Source: Chryseobacterium vaccae (GTDB taxonomy: Bacteria > Bacteroidota > Bacteroidia > Flavobacteriales > Weeksellaceae). From it: DNA of 64,000 nucleotides. Shown here one piece after another: positions 1 to 7,553 of this stretch. The position numbers and the translations under genes were made by a program. The notes under the pieces were generated by a model. It had not been told where the DNA came from, made no database searches, and was given only the letters and a program-made list of their open reading frames with translations. The stretch spans positions 992,001-1,056,000 of the forward strand of contig NZ_VSWH01000001.1 in the NCBI RefSeq assembly GCF_009602705.1, given 5' to 3'. Numbering within the stretch: position 1 is the first letter of the stretch; each line of letters starts with the position of its first letter.

Positions 1-28
1 TAAACACTTGTTATGGGTGCCCTTCATA

Positions 29-55
29 ACTTCCCTCTTCCAGCTCCCAGCTTCA
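29..55. repeat. Dispersed intergenic element, copy A
   Basis: This stretch reads ACTTCCCTCTTCCAGCTCCC followed by AGCTTCA. Close relatives of it occur between genes near 35984, 38493, 38603 and 51511. It is noncoding and lies ahead of the transaldolase-like gene. The copy may begin before the window edge, so its left limit is not known. Nothing else is seen in positions 1-140. Confidence 0.5.
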
Positions 56-144
56 AACCTCTATAATTCGAACTGAGGTTAATTCAAATAGTATGCTTAT
101 TACAATCAATCTCAATTAAAATTTTACACTCACAAAGGAATCCT

Positions 145-152
145 TATCTTTG
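145..152 (+). promoter_or_regulatory. Promoter -7 box of the aldolase gene
   Basis: TATCTTTG fits the Bacteroidota -7 consensus TAnnTTTG. Transcription should begin near 156, giving a leader of about 20 nt before the ATG at 177. This favours 177 over an in-frame ATG at 150, which overlaps the box. Confidence 0.6.
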
Positions 153-176
153 CAGCAAATAAATCGATCAAACAAA

Positions 177-830
177 ATGAAATTTTTTATTGACACAGCC
201 AATTTAGAGCAGATCAAAGAAGCAAGAGACCTTGGAATTTTAGATGGTGTTACCACGAACCCTTCCCTAATGGCAAAAGAAGGAATCCAGGGATCTGAAG
301 CGATCAAGAATCATTATAAAGCGATCTGCGAACTTGTAGACGGTGATATTTCTGCTGAAGTACTTTCTACTACTTACGAAGAAATGATCAAAGAAGGTGA
401 GGAATTAGCGGCTATCCATGAAAATATCGTGGTAAAGATCCCGATGATCAAAGACGGTATTAAAGCATTGAAATATTTCTCTGATAAAGGGATCAAAACG
501 AACTGTACGTTAATCTTCTCTGCGGGGCAGGCTCTTTTAGCGGCTAAAGCAGGGGCAACTTATGTTTCTCCTTTCCTTGGAAGATTAGATGATATTTCTA
601 CTGACGGTCTTAACCTTATTCAGGAAATCAGACTGATCTTTGATAACTATATGTATGAAACGGAGATCCTTGCGGCTTCTATCCGTCACTCTATGCACAT
701 CATAGACTGTGCTAAGATTGGTGCTGATGTAATCACCTCTCCGCTTCCTCCAATCTTGAGCTTATTGAAACACCCATTAACAGACAGCGGACTGGCTCAG
801 TTCATTGCTGATTCTCAGAAATTAGCTTAA
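177..830 (+). CDS. fsa: Transaldolase family protein (fructose-6-phosphate aldolase type)
   Basis: A 217-residue TIM-barrel aldolase of the short transaldolase/FSA family, cytoplasmic. Family members transfer or cleave dihydroxyacetone units on sugar phosphates through a Schiff-base lysine. The N-terminus FFIDTAN, then [19 protein letters not shown] (Lys87 is the likely Schiff-base residue) and [15 protein letters not shown] are family landmarks. The length fits the short class rather than the roughly 320-residue classical transaldolase. The ATG at 177 is chosen because the upstream in-frame ATG lies on the promoter box. The gene is monocistronic and is followed by a strong hairpin terminator. 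Whether it acts as transaldolase in the pentose phosphate pathway or as an aldolase cannot be told from sequence. Confidence 0.9.
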   Translation: MKFFIDTANLEQIKEARDLGILDGVTTNPSLMAKEGIQGSEAIKNHYKAICELVDGDISAEVLSTTYEEMIKEGEELAAIHENIVVKIPMIKDGIKALKYFSDKGIKTNCTLIFSAGQALLAAKAGATYVSPFLGRLDDISTDGLNLIQEIRLIFDNYMYETEILAASIRHSMHIIDCAKIGADVITSPLPPILSLLKHPLTDSGLAQFIADSQKLA

Positions 831-853
831 TACTGAATGTTATTCAGATATAA

Positions 854-890
854 AACTCCCGAAATCGTTGATTCCGGGAGTTTGTTTTTA
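854..890. terminator. Bidirectional terminator
   Basis: AAACTCCCG (854-862) pairs with CGGGAGTTT (876-884), and a T run follows on the plus strand. It lies between two convergent genes and probably ends both. Confidence 0.8.
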
Positions 891-1754
891 TTTCAACAGA
901 TCAATTTCGAGGATATTGTTCTGCCTTTTTAAATTATCTTTTATTCTTTTTTCCTGATCCCGTCTGACTTTTTCAGGATCTATAATTTTTCCTGTACTGT
1001 CTCTTACTTCCGTAATCACACCATCACCCATCATTTTTCTATGCCCTTTCATTGGATCATTCAGGAAATCTTTAAAAGCCTTTTTATATTTATTTTCATT
1101 TACTATAATCAAAGGATCATAACGTTCTTTGTCTTTGACACTTTGCCATTCATATCCTGCAGGAAGCTTTTTAGCCCCTTTTAGCTCAAATGAATGGGAA
1201 TTTGAAGCATCTTCAAGCTTCACAATCAATCCGGGCAAACCATGAAATTTATACGGGCCGTCCTGAATGGGCAGGTCTGTTGTAAACCATGCCGTCCATT
1301 TTCTTCCGGCAAATTCACAGGTTGCTTTCTGTGTGGAAAATTCCCCTATTTTGGCTTTATTAGGAAGAATTTTCCAGTTCTGCGTTCTCCCGTCCTGAAC
1401 CTGGTATTCATCAGTTGCTAAAATGGTGTAGTAGTTAACGGAATAATCGGGATATGATTTTTCAATACTGTATCTCACTTTTCCTTTGAATTTCATTCCT
1501 GTAAGCTGAAGATCTGTTGTTCCGCTTTTTATCTGCTTTTCAAAATTGGCATTCATAATGGAATCAGACTCAAAATAATCTTTGCTGTAAAATTTTGATC
1601 CTTTGGGAGAAATATCCAAAAACATCATTTCTGCCTCCTGCTTATCTTTAGCGGTAGAATCAATGATAAACTTATACTCATAGGTAAAACGCTGGCTCTG
1701 CCCGTAAAAGAATAGCCCTGATAAGAGACAGAACAAAAAAATACTCTTTTTCAT
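888..1754 (-). CDS. GLPGLI family secreted protein
   Basis: A 288-residue exported protein with an N-terminal signal segment (MKKSIFLFCLLSGLFFYGQS). It has the family signature: CEFAGRKWTAWFTTDLPIQDGPYKF, in part, followed by GLPGLIVKLEDAS around residues 165-185. GLPGLI proteins are common in Bacteroidota, are often encoded beside TonB-dependent receptors, and have no settled function. The C-terminus is rich in Lys/Arg and ends LEIDLLK, like its paralog at 2447, which ends IEPDLVN. The start lies 12 nt after the stop of the acetyltransferase gene, so the two probably share a transcript. A third paralog lies at 52624. Family assignment is firm; function is unknown. Confidence 0.88.
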   Translation of the reverse strand: MKKSIFLFCLLSGLFFYGQSQRFTYEYKFIIDSTAKDKQEAEMMFLDISPKGSKFYSKDYFESDSIMNANFEKQIKSGTTDLQLTGMKFKGKVRYSIEKSYPDYSVNYYTILATDEYQVQDGRTQNWKILPNKAKIGEFSTQKATCEFAGRKWTAWFTTDLPIQDGPYKFHGLPGLIVKLEDASNSHSFELKGAKKLPAGYEWQSVKDKERYDPLIIVNENKYKKAFKDFLNDPMKGHRKMMGDGVITEVRDSTGKIIDPEKVRRDQEKRIKDNLKRQNNILEIDLLK

Positions 1755-1766
1755 ATTTATGATTTT

Positions 1767-2339
1767 TTAAAATGTGTTGTTTTCTTCAATATTCTTTATA
1801 ACCCTGCACGGATTTCCCACTGCTACAACATGGTGAGGAATATCTTTAGTTATTACACTTCCGGCTCCTATCACAGCATTATTTCCGATAGATACTCCCG
1901 GCAATACCACGACATTTCCACCCAGCCACACATTATTCCCTACAGTAATGGGATGGGCGTACTCCAGACCTTTATTTCTCTGTTCAGCATCTAACGGATG
2001 TCCCGCGGTATAAAAACTACAGTTTGGGCCTATGAAAACATTGTCACCGAAGGTTACTTTGGCACAATCCAGAATGGTAAGATTATGATTGGCATAAAAA
2101 TTTTCTCCAACCTCGATATTATATCCGTAATCACACCAGAAAGACGGTTCTATACAAATGTTTACCCCCGTATCTTTAATGATTTTCCGAATCACTTCAT
2201 TTCTTTTCTGAGTATCCGAATTTTTTAACTGATTATATTCCAGACACAGATCTTTACAGGCCATTCTTTCGCGGATCAGTTCTTTATCGTAATTAGCATC
2301 ATAAAGCAATCCTACTGCACATTTTTCCTTCTCTGTCAT
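1767..2339 (-). CDS. Sugar O-acetyltransferase (maltose/galactoside acetyltransferase type)
   Basis: A 190-residue enzyme that should transfer acetyl from acetyl-CoA to a sugar hydroxyl in the cytoplasm. Residues 1-55 form the helical Mac domain (CAVGLLYDANYDKEL, RERMACKDLCLEYN). From about residue 70 onward come left-handed beta-helix hexapeptide repeats: NVFIGPNCSFYTAGHPLD, NNVWLGGNVVVLPGVSIGNN and AVIGAGSVITKDIP. The His in TAGHP is the expected catalytic base. The C-terminus VAVGNPCRVIK is typical of the family. The natural acceptor sugar cannot be read from sequence. The gene sits between two GLPGLI genes and is probably cotranscribed with the one downstream. Confidence 0.9.
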   Translation of the reverse strand: MTEKEKCAVGLLYDANYDKELIRERMACKDLCLEYNQLKNSDTQKRNEVIRKIIKDTGVNICIEPSFWCDYGYNIEVGENFYANHNLTILDCAKVTFGDNVFIGPNCSFYTAGHPLDAEQRNKGLEYAHPITVGNNVWLGGNVVVLPGVSIGNNAVIGAGSVITKDIPHHVVAVGNPCRVIKNIEENNTF

Positions 2340-2390
2340 AAAAAATTTATGGTTTTAATTTAATGCTAAAGTATGATAATAAAAAAGAAA

Positions 2391-2424
2391 ACAGGATAGT
2401 TTATAATACCTATCCTGTTTTTTT
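2391..2424. terminator. Terminator after the second GLPGLI gene
   Basis: ACAGGATAG (2391-2399) pairs with CTATCCTGT (2410-2418). A/T runs on both sides let it work in either direction. It separates the upstream GLPGLI gene from the acetyltransferase gene. Confidence 0.75.
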
Positions 2425-2446
2425 AAGATTAAAAAATGAAATAACT

Positions 2447-3349
2447 TTAATTCACCAGATCCGGCTCGATCGGATTATTATTTTTCTTAAGGGTTTCCTT
2501 GGTTCTTTTTTCTATTTCCCTGAACACTTCGTTGGGATCAGACATTTCTTTTCCATCCGGTGTTTTTACTTTAAAAACCACTTTGGAATTATCACTTCCT
2601 CCCCTGTTCATCATTTCTCTCATATTTTTAGAGGGATCATTCACATAGGCTTTCCATGCTTTTTTATATTGCTCTTTTGATATTTCAAGCTCCTTGCCAT
2701 CCATTCCCAATATCCTCACATTACCCGGAAGGGTCATTTCTTTTTCCTGTTCCGGAGTCTGTATAGCTTTGTTGCCCACAAGGGTCATCGTATGGGAACC
2801 TGTAGCATCTTCAATTTTGACGATCAGCCCCGGAAGGCCGTAAAACTTATATGGTCCATCCTGAAAAGGAATATCAGAGGTAAACCAAGCGGTCCATTCT
2901 CTGCCTCCGAAGCTTGTTGTTGCTTTTTGAGCATTGTATTCTCCGATCTTCTGCTTTTCAGACAGAATTTTCCAAACCGGTTTTTTATCTTCCAGTATTT
3001 TATATTTATCTGTAGAAACACTGGTAAAAAGATAGGTTTTAAACTCAGGATATTGTTTTGTTACTTTATAAGAAACCTGGCCCAGCTTTTCTCTTCTGTT
3101 GACACTAATGCTTCCTAACCCAGATTTCAGCTGCTTCTCCAGATCTGCTCTGGAAGTTGAATCTGCAACAAATTTATCATGGCTATAGTAGGTTGAGCCT
3201 TCTTTATTAATATCGAGCAGCATCATTTCTTTCTTCACGTCTTCTTTATTGTTGGAATCCGGGATGAATTTATACTCATAAAAGAATCTGTTGGTTTGTG
3301 CTCCGGTGAGAATACCTGCGAGCAGTAAAAGTAAAATCTGAATTTTCAT
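2447..3349 (-). CDS. GLPGLI family secreted protein
   Basis: A 300-residue paralog of the protein at 888. It has a signal peptide (MKIQILLLLLAGILTGAQT), the block TSFGGREWTAWFTSDIPFQDG and the name motif GLPGLIVKIEDATGSHT. It differs from the 888 copy by an insertion around residues 195-220. The gene stands alone between two terminators (3363-3398 upstream, 2391-2424 downstream), so it should have its own promoter in the short gap after the M56 gene. I see no clear TAnnTTTG box there. Function is unknown. Confidence 0.87.
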   Translation of the reverse strand: MKIQILLLLLAGILTGAQTNRFFYEYKFIPDSNNKEDVKKEMMLLDINKEGSTYYSHDKFVADSTSRADLEKQLKSGLGSISVNRREKLGQVSYKVTKQYPEFKTYLFTSVSTDKYKILEDKKPVWKILSEKQKIGEYNAQKATTSFGGREWTAWFTSDIPFQDGPYKFYGLPGLIVKIEDATGSHTMTLVGNKAIQTPEQEKEMTLPGNVRILGMDGKELEISKEQYKKAWKAYVNDPSKNMREMMNRGGSDNSKVVFKVKTPDGKEMSDPNEVFREIEKRTKETLKKNNNPIEPDLVN

Positions 3350-3362
3350 AGTGTATCTTTAA

Positions 3363-3398
3363 ATAAAAAGCTTTGTCATTCTTTGATTGACAAAGCTT
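3363..3398 (-). terminator. Terminator of the BlaI/M56 operon
   Basis: On the minus strand AAGCTTTGTCA (3398-3388) pairs with TGACAAAGCTT (3378-3368) and is followed by TTTATTT. The 11-bp stem is perfect. Confidence 0.85.
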
Positions 3399-3407
3399 AA
3401 TGGAACT

Positions 3408-5264
3408 TTATTTCTTTGTCTGAATTCTTATTTCTCCGCGTCTGATGCTGGCTGAGTTGTGCTTATTAATGGTGATACTGGCGATTTTTTCAGGTTTCAG
3501 GGCTTCCATTTCTTCTCTGGAAACTTCTCTCCCATCTATGAATATCTTGGTGTTATTCCATTCATTCAGCTTGAACCTTTTTATTCCGTTCATCGTGATC
3601 TCTCCTTTAGGATCTTTTCGGATAAAATCAGCTTCCATTTCCATCATTTTTGGCATTTCACCCATCTTATCAGAATTGAAAGATTTAAAAACATACACAT
3701 TTCTTTCATTTCCATCCAGAGCTCTTCGTTGTGCCTCCAGTTTGGCTCTTTCACCTTCCAGTTTCGCACTTTCTATATCAAGTTTCGCTTTCTTTCTTGC
3801 GATTTCAGCTTTTACCTTAGCCACTTTTGCTGCTTTTTTTGCATCTTCAGCAGAAGCTTCTGCTTTAGGGCTCCAGTTTTCGTATACATAATCGTTGGAC
3901 TTGAAAAATCTCACTTTAGGCGCTTTGGGCGGCGAAGGAGGTGTTGCTGGAGCTCCCGGCGCTCTTGGTGGTGTAGGAGGAGTGTCGGGGAAGTCAATAT
4001 TCAGATTAGACAGATCTGGTATTTCCACTCCAATATCTTCCAGCGCTTTCATTTTGTTTTTCCATTCACTGGATTTGAAATATTCATTCACTTTTTTAAA
4101 TTCCGAAGCATCAAAAGCATAAACCATTTTAAAATCATCAGAACTTGTGATTCTTCCAATCTCTCCGGAAAGTTCACCAATCTCTTCAAGGTTTTTCTCA
4201 AATTCTTTACTGTCAGGCTTCAGAGTTTTCAGAGCCTTACTTTTCTCCTGTATTTTTTGTCCGAGAGCCGTAATTTTTTTCTGACTTTCAGGTTCTTTAA
4301 AAAATTGAGATTTTACTGCTTTTTCGGTTTTCTGAGGAGTAACGGTATCTTTTTTAATCTGAGAAACAGCTTTCTCAATTACTATATTGGTTTCTTGAAT
4401 TTCTTTGTTCTTAGCATTTACCAGATAAGCAAAGGCTACTGAAAATAAAACCGGAAGGGCAAAAATTCTGCGCGCATATCCGAATTTGGTTTTTGGTTTT
4501 TGTAACATTTTGAGTCGTTTTTTTAGATTTGAACTTAGAAACGGACTTGTGGCAGGCAACTGGGTTCCGGAAAAGTGGCTTGCTAAAAGCATCTGCGCAA
4601 ATGCTTTGGTGTCCGATTGCTTTACGGCTTTTTTATCAGCCAGGTATTCGTGTATTAAACTAATTTCTCTTTTGATGATATGAAAGAAAGGATTGAACCA
4701 GAAAACAGAGGTAATGATTTCGATAAAAATTTTATCAAATGAGTGTTTCTGTTCAATATGCACCATTTCGTGCTTTAAAATCTGTTTTCCAATGTCAGAA
4801 TTCAGGGTAATTGTATTCTTCCAGAAAAGATTTTTAAAGTAAGAGAACGGAGCTTCGGTAAGGTCAGTACGATAGAAGTTAATTCCTTCAATATTTTCCT
4901 TTTGAAACTGACTTTTAAGCTGTTGGATCCTGATGACCCCATAGATCAGTTTCCCTAAAAAATAGAGAGTAACCAGTCCCAGAGCTGAAAAAATAATTCT
5001 AAAATAAGTGTGGTCATTGTTAATATTTTTTTCTGTGTTAAAATTTTGCAGCTTATCAAGAAGCATATAGACATCATTATTAACCTCTATGGTAAAATCT
5101 TCTATTTTAATCAGCGGGAGCAGCAATGATACAACCATGGCAGCCAACAGATAAAACCTGTTATAATGATGAAACGTCTTGTCTTTTAAAGACAACTGGT
5201 AGTACAAAAATGTTACACCGGAGCATAAAATTACTTTTCCAAAATATAGAAGTAATGTTTCCAT
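3408..5264 (-). CDS. M56 family (BlaR1-type) membrane metallopeptidase
   Basis: A 618-residue inner-membrane zinc protease of the BlaR1/MecR1 family. Membrane segments are visible near residues 5-22, 36-52, 90-110 and 267-285. The zinc motif HEMVH is at 165-169, with FNPFFHIIKREISLIHEYLAD following. In known systems such proteases sense a signal and relieve repression by the partner BlaI. The part beyond residue 300 is unlike a penicillin-sensor domain. It holds a Lys/Glu segment, a Pro-rich run (PPTPPRAPGAPATPPSPPKA), a long Ala/Lys/Glu coiled-coil region and a TonB-plug-like tail (FIDGREVSREEMEALKPEKI). The signal it detects is therefore unlikely to be a beta-lactam. It starts 6 nt after the BlaI gene. 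Confidence 0.88.
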   Translation of the reverse strand: METLLLYFGKVILCSGVTFLYYQLSLKDKTFHHYNRFYLLAAMVVSLLLPLIKIEDFTIEVNNDVYMLLDKLQNFNTEKNINNDHTYFRIIFSALGLVTLYFLGKLIYGVIRIQQLKSQFQKENIEGINFYRTDLTEAPFSYFKNLFWKNTITLNSDIGKQILKHEMVHIEQKHSFDKIFIEIITSVFWFNPFFHIIKREISLIHEYLADKKAVKQSDTKAFAQMLLASHFSGTQLPATSPFLSSNLKKRLKMLQKPKTKFGYARRIFALPVLFSVAFAYLVNAKNKEIQETNIVIEKAVSQIKKDTVTPQKTEKAVKSQFFKEPESQKKITALGQKIQEKSKALKTLKPDSKEFEKNLEEIGELSGEIGRITSSDDFKMVYAFDASEFKKVNEYFKSSEWKNKMKALEDIGVEIPDLSNLNIDFPDTPPTPPRAPGAPATPPSPPKAPKVRFFKSNDYVYENWSPKAEASAEDAKKAAKVAKVKAEIARKKAKLDIESAKLEGERAKLEAQRRALDGNERNVYVFKSFNSDKMGEMPKMMEMEADFIRKDPKGEITMNGIKRFKLNEWNNTKIFIDGREVSREEMEALKPEKIASITINKHNSASIRRGEIRIQTKK

Positions 5265-5270
5265 AATCAG

Positions 5271-5636
5271 TTAGTCTTTGTTTTTAAGTTCGTTCAGTAA
5301 CATTTCCAGATCTTCTACAGTCATTTCATTCTTTTCTACCAGGAAAGAAACGGCACTTTTGTAAGATCCTTTAAAATAGTTTTTCACAAGGCTTTTCATT
5401 GTTTTCCCTGAATACTGTTCTTTAGAAACCAATGGAAAATACTCATGCTGTCTTCCATGTACGTGATAATCTACGAATTCTTTATCTTTCAATACTTTTA
5501 AAATAGTAGAAACGGTGTTGGTGTGCGGTTTTGGTTCAGGAAAAAGATCGAGAACATCTTTTAAAAAGCCTTTTTCTATTTTCCATAGGTATTGCATTAC
5601 CTGTTCCTCTGCTTTTGTTAAAGTCTGAATTTTCAT
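5271..5636 (-). CDS. BlaI/MecI/CopY family transcriptional repressor
   Basis: A 121-residue repressor. The N-terminal winged helix spans residues 1-75 (LTKAEEQVMQYLWKIEKGF, then PHTNTVSTILKVLKDKEFV) and the C-terminal dimerization helices residues 85-121. Family members bind TACA/TGTA dyads and are cleaved after signalling by the M56 partner, encoded 6 nt downstream. A TACA-AA-TGTA dyad lies on its own promoter (5710-5719), so autoregulation is likely. No beta-lactamase gene is in the window, so the controlled genes beyond this operon are unknown. Confidence 0.93.
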   Translation of the reverse strand: MKIQTLTKAEEQVMQYLWKIEKGFLKDVLDLFPEPKPHTNTVSTILKVLKDKEFVDYHVHGRQHEYFPLVSKEQYSGKTMKSLVKNYFKGSYKSAVSFLVEKNEMTVEDLEMLLNELKNKD

Positions 5637-5709
5637 ATTCTTATCATTTAATCGTTCGTGTGATACCGTTTTATTACCCTTAAAATCTATATCACTAAGA
5701 AATTAGTTA

Positions 5710-5741
5710 TACAAATGTAGAAATAAATATAATGCTCACAA
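5710..5741 (-). promoter_or_regulatory. BlaI operon promoter with overlapping TACA/TGTA operator
   Basis: Read on the minus strand, TTG (5741-5739) is followed after 19 bp by TACATTTG (5719-5712), a full Bacteroidota -33/-7 promoter. The -7 box is part of TACAAATGTA (5710-5719), whose arms TACA and TGTA match the known BlaI/MecI half-sites. A bound repressor would cover the -7 box. The remaining AT-rich 5742-5920 shows no gene. Confidence 0.7.
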
Positions 5742-5926
5742 CTATTTTTCTAGTGATAAAAACAAAATTAATATAATTAACTGAAAATCAGTAAAATAAA
5801 TTTTATTAAAATATGTTAAATTTTCAACATTCTGATTTTTGCACCTTATTAATCGGCAGAAAAACATGAAATTACACTGTAAATTCTTAAAACTTGTTAA
5901 TTTTTATTAAATAAAATTAAAATGAA

Positions 5927-5959
5927 TTTGTTTTAACCGGGAAATTATATTTATTTTAG
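5927..5959 (+). promoter_or_regulatory. Probable promoter of the secreted protein at 5977
   Basis: TTTG (5927-5930), a 21-bp spacer and TATTTTAG (5952-5959) give a -33/-7 pair with one deviation from TAnnTTTG. The leader would be about 15 nt. Confidence 0.4.
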
Positions 5960-5976
5960 TGCTTTAAAAATTTCTC

Positions 5977-6558
5977 ATGAAAAGATATAATTTATTGATT
6001 GTACTATTACTGCTTATTTTTAACGTTACTACGGCTCAAAAGAAGAACTCTCCTGCTGCAGATCTCAGCATTCTGAAGGAAACTAAAACAAAGATTGAAA
6101 ATACAGTTCCATTAGTTATTACCCACTTACAAACAATTGCGGACAAGGAAGGCGATGGTAATATTGTGACTAACGGAAAGACAACATTAAGTAAAGAATA
6201 CGGCATTCTGGAATCTGAATGGTTCCTGTACAGAAATAATATGAAGAACTGCATCCTAAACAATTCTTCCAAAAAAGCTAAAAAATGTATGGAATACCAC
6301 ACGCTGTATCTGAGAAATACATTTACTAATTACAGCAATTATATCACCAATCTTACCAGAAAGAACGGATATCTTGGAGTAGAAGGCGATACAAAATTTG
6401 ATTTTAAGCCAGCAGAAATTGCAACAAAATTAAGTGAAGCTTATTTCAATGCCAATGATGCTGCCGGAAGAATGAAAGGAGAGCAGAAAAAAGACTTCTT
6501 AGGACAAACAATGTCTGATGATAATAAGCTGACTCCTTTTGCTCAGTTAGCTCAATAA
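5977..6558 (+). CDS. Secreted protein of unknown function
   Basis: I do not recognise this 193-residue protein. Residues 1-20 (MKRYNLLIVLLLLIFNVTTA) form a clear signal peptide. The mature part is mostly helical and charged, with a Cys pair in MKNCILNNSSKKAKKCMEYH (residues about 89-108). The rest shows no repeat or metal site. The gene has its own promoter-like pair upstream and a strong terminator downstream, so it is monocistronic. It is likely periplasmic or cell-surface. Confidence 0.75.
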   Translation: MKRYNLLIVLLLLIFNVTTAQKKNSPAADLSILKETKTKIENTVPLVITHLQTIADKEGDGNIVTNGKTTLSKEYGILESEWFLYRNNMKNCILNNSSKKAKKCMEYHTLYLRNTFTNYSNYITNLTRKNGYLGVEGDTKFDFKPAEIATKLSEAYFNANDAAGRMKGEQKKDFLGQTMSDDNKLTPFAQLAQ

Positions 6559-6578
6559 TCGTTGTATAAAATAAACTG

Positions 6579-6607
6579 AATCCTGCTTAAGAAAGCAGGA
6601 TTTTTTT
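6579..6607 (+). terminator. Terminator of the secreted-protein gene
   Basis: AATCCTGCTT pairs with AAGCAGGATT, followed by TTTTTT, ending near 6607. Confidence 0.8.
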
Positions 6608-6611
6608 ATGA

Positions 6612-6863
6612 CAAAAAAGCAGGTCCACAAATAAATGCGACCTGCTCTTAATTCGAAATTCATACAACCCATTTCTGATCTTATGATTTCGGTAAATTCT
6701 GTGATTGGTAGAGGGAACTAATTATGTTAAAAAAGGATCTCCGCCTGAAAGCAGTTATGGGTACTAATCATAAAAACATTCGGGAAAAAGTAGAAAATGA
6801 TGGCGGAGACCATTAAACATAAATAAACTCTGTAAACCAGTCTTCCTCTGATTGACAAGAGCA
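6612..6863 (-). ncRNA. Candidate small RNA of about 250 nt
   Basis: The minus strand here has its own promoter (TTTG, 21 bp, TACTTTTG at 6867-6874) and its own intrinsic terminator (6613-6646). The longest reading frame between them that I found has 28 codons (from 6813, beginning MVSAIIFYFFPN), and nothing marks it as a gene. GGTCTCCGCC (6811-6802) can pair with GGCGGAGATCC (6745-6735), closing a long internal hairpin. The layout is that of an independently transcribed sRNA. I do not recognise the family; it does not show tmRNA, RNase P or SRP RNA landmarks. A short membrane peptide encoded by the small frame is the alternative. Confidence 0.45.
6613..6646 (-). terminator. Terminator of the candidate small RNA
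   Basis: On the minus strand AGCAGGTC (6646-6639) pairs with GACCTGCT (6625-6618) and is followed by TTTTTT. It is separate from the plus-strand terminator just to its left. Confidence 0.7.
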
Positions 6864-6866
6864 GTA

Positions 6867-6899
6867 CAAAAGTAGGATTCCGGGCTGTATTTATCCAAA
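6867..6899 (-). promoter_or_regulatory. Promoter of the candidate small RNA
   Basis: Minus-strand TTTG (6899-6896) and TACTTTTG (6874-6867) are separated by 21 bp, a standard Bacteroidota geometry. The predicted start is near 6863. Confidence 0.55.
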
Positions 6900-6906
6900 A
6901 AAACCT

Positions 6907-6960
6907 GTAGAATTAAACAACACTTTCTGTAGAAGTAATTCTACCTTAGATTACGTAGAA
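6907..6960. promoter_or_regulatory. Cluster of GTAGAA sites with a palindrome
   Basis: GTAGAA occurs at 6907, 6929 and 6955, with the inverse TTCTAC at 6939. Together they make the dyad GTAGAAGTAATTCTAC (6929-6944). It lies upstream of the small-RNA promoter and resembles a binding region for a dimeric regulator. No gene is seen in 6875-7010. Confidence 0.35.
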
Positions 6961-7010
6961 ATAACTAATGAAGGTATGTAAAATGCTTCCTATATGTACA
7001 TTTATTACTT

Positions 7011-7463
7011 CTAACTTCTTACCCACCAGTGATAATAATTGTGTAGTCCGTCATATTCAAAACCACAGCGCGGATAAAGTGTATTTCCAATATCATTGGT
7101 TTTCTCTGTTTCAAGCATCAGTCCACAGGCTTCCGTTTCCTCGCACCATTGTTTACTTCTGTCTATAAGGCCAACTGAAATTCCTTTTCCTCTGTGATCT
7201 GGATGCACAAAAAGATCGCTTAAAAGCCATTGCTTCTGAAGTTTCGTGTAATGGAATAATTTGTAAAGCTGTACAAAACCAACGGCTTTTCCTTCTACAA
7301 AAGCAAGAAAAATATCCGATTCATTGTTCAGCAGTCTTTCTTTCAGGAAGGCTTTTCCTTTTTCCACATCAGATTCCTGACGATAAAAAATACGGTACAG
7401 ATTAAAAAGTTCTGCAGCTTCATTCAGATCTTCAAGACCTGCTTTTTTAATGGTGTAATTCAT
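7011..7463 (-). CDS. GNAT family N-acetyltransferase
   Basis: A 150-residue single-domain acetyltransferase using acetyl-CoA. The core motif LFVHPDHRGKGISVGLIDRS, with the pyrophosphate-binding HRGKG, lies around residues 86-105. A strand FLAFVEGKAVGFVQLYKL precedes it. The C-terminal GNTLYPRCGFEYDGLHNYYHW is typical of GNAT folds. The substrate is unknown. It is divergently transcribed from the MocR regulator with about 90 bp between them, so MocR may control it. Confidence 0.9.
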   Translation of the reverse strand: MNYTIKKAGLEDLNEAAELFNLYRIFYRQESDVEKGKAFLKERLLNNESDIFLAFVEGKAVGFVQLYKLFHYTKLQKQWLLSDLFVHPDHRGKGISVGLIDRSKQWCEETEACGLMLETEKTNDIGNTLYPRCGFEYDGLHNYYHWWVRS

Positions 7464-7491
7464 TGTCGTAATTATTTTTAATTGACTGGAG

Positions 7492-7499
7492 CAAAAATA
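7492..7499 (-). promoter_or_regulatory. -7 box of the GNAT gene
   Basis: Minus-strand TATTTTTG fits TAnnTTTG and gives a leader of about 25 nt. It lies back to back with the MocR promoter. Confidence 0.5.
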
Positions 7500-7509
7500 T
7501 TTCTAAATA

Positions 7510-7550
7510 GGACTACATTTGTATTCCAGATTATAATTATCAAGTAGTCC
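7510..7550 (+). promoter_or_regulatory. MocR promoter and inverted-repeat operator
   Basis: TACATTTG at 7514-7521 is the -7 box of the MocR gene. The inverted repeat GGACTAC (7510-7516) and GTAGTCC (7544-7550) has its left arm on this box and its right arm just before the ATG. The arms are 34 bp apart centre to centre. MocR proteins usually regulate the divergent gene and often themselves, so this is a plausible operator. Confidence 0.55.
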
Positions 7551-7553
7551 AGT

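Noticed and set aside
3459..4442. Long plus-strand open frame opposite the M56 gene
   Set aside because: It mirrors the M56 coding frame, is rich in Phe/Ser/Arg as antisense shadows are, and has no promoter or family motif.
6724..6816. 30-codon plus-strand frame inside the candidate small RNA region
   Set aside because: It has no promoter on that strand, and the complementary stem and terminator point to the minus strand.
6968..7168. 66-codon plus-strand frame overlapping the GNAT gene
   Set aside because: Most of it lies antisense to a clear acetyltransferase, and the product has no recognisable feature.
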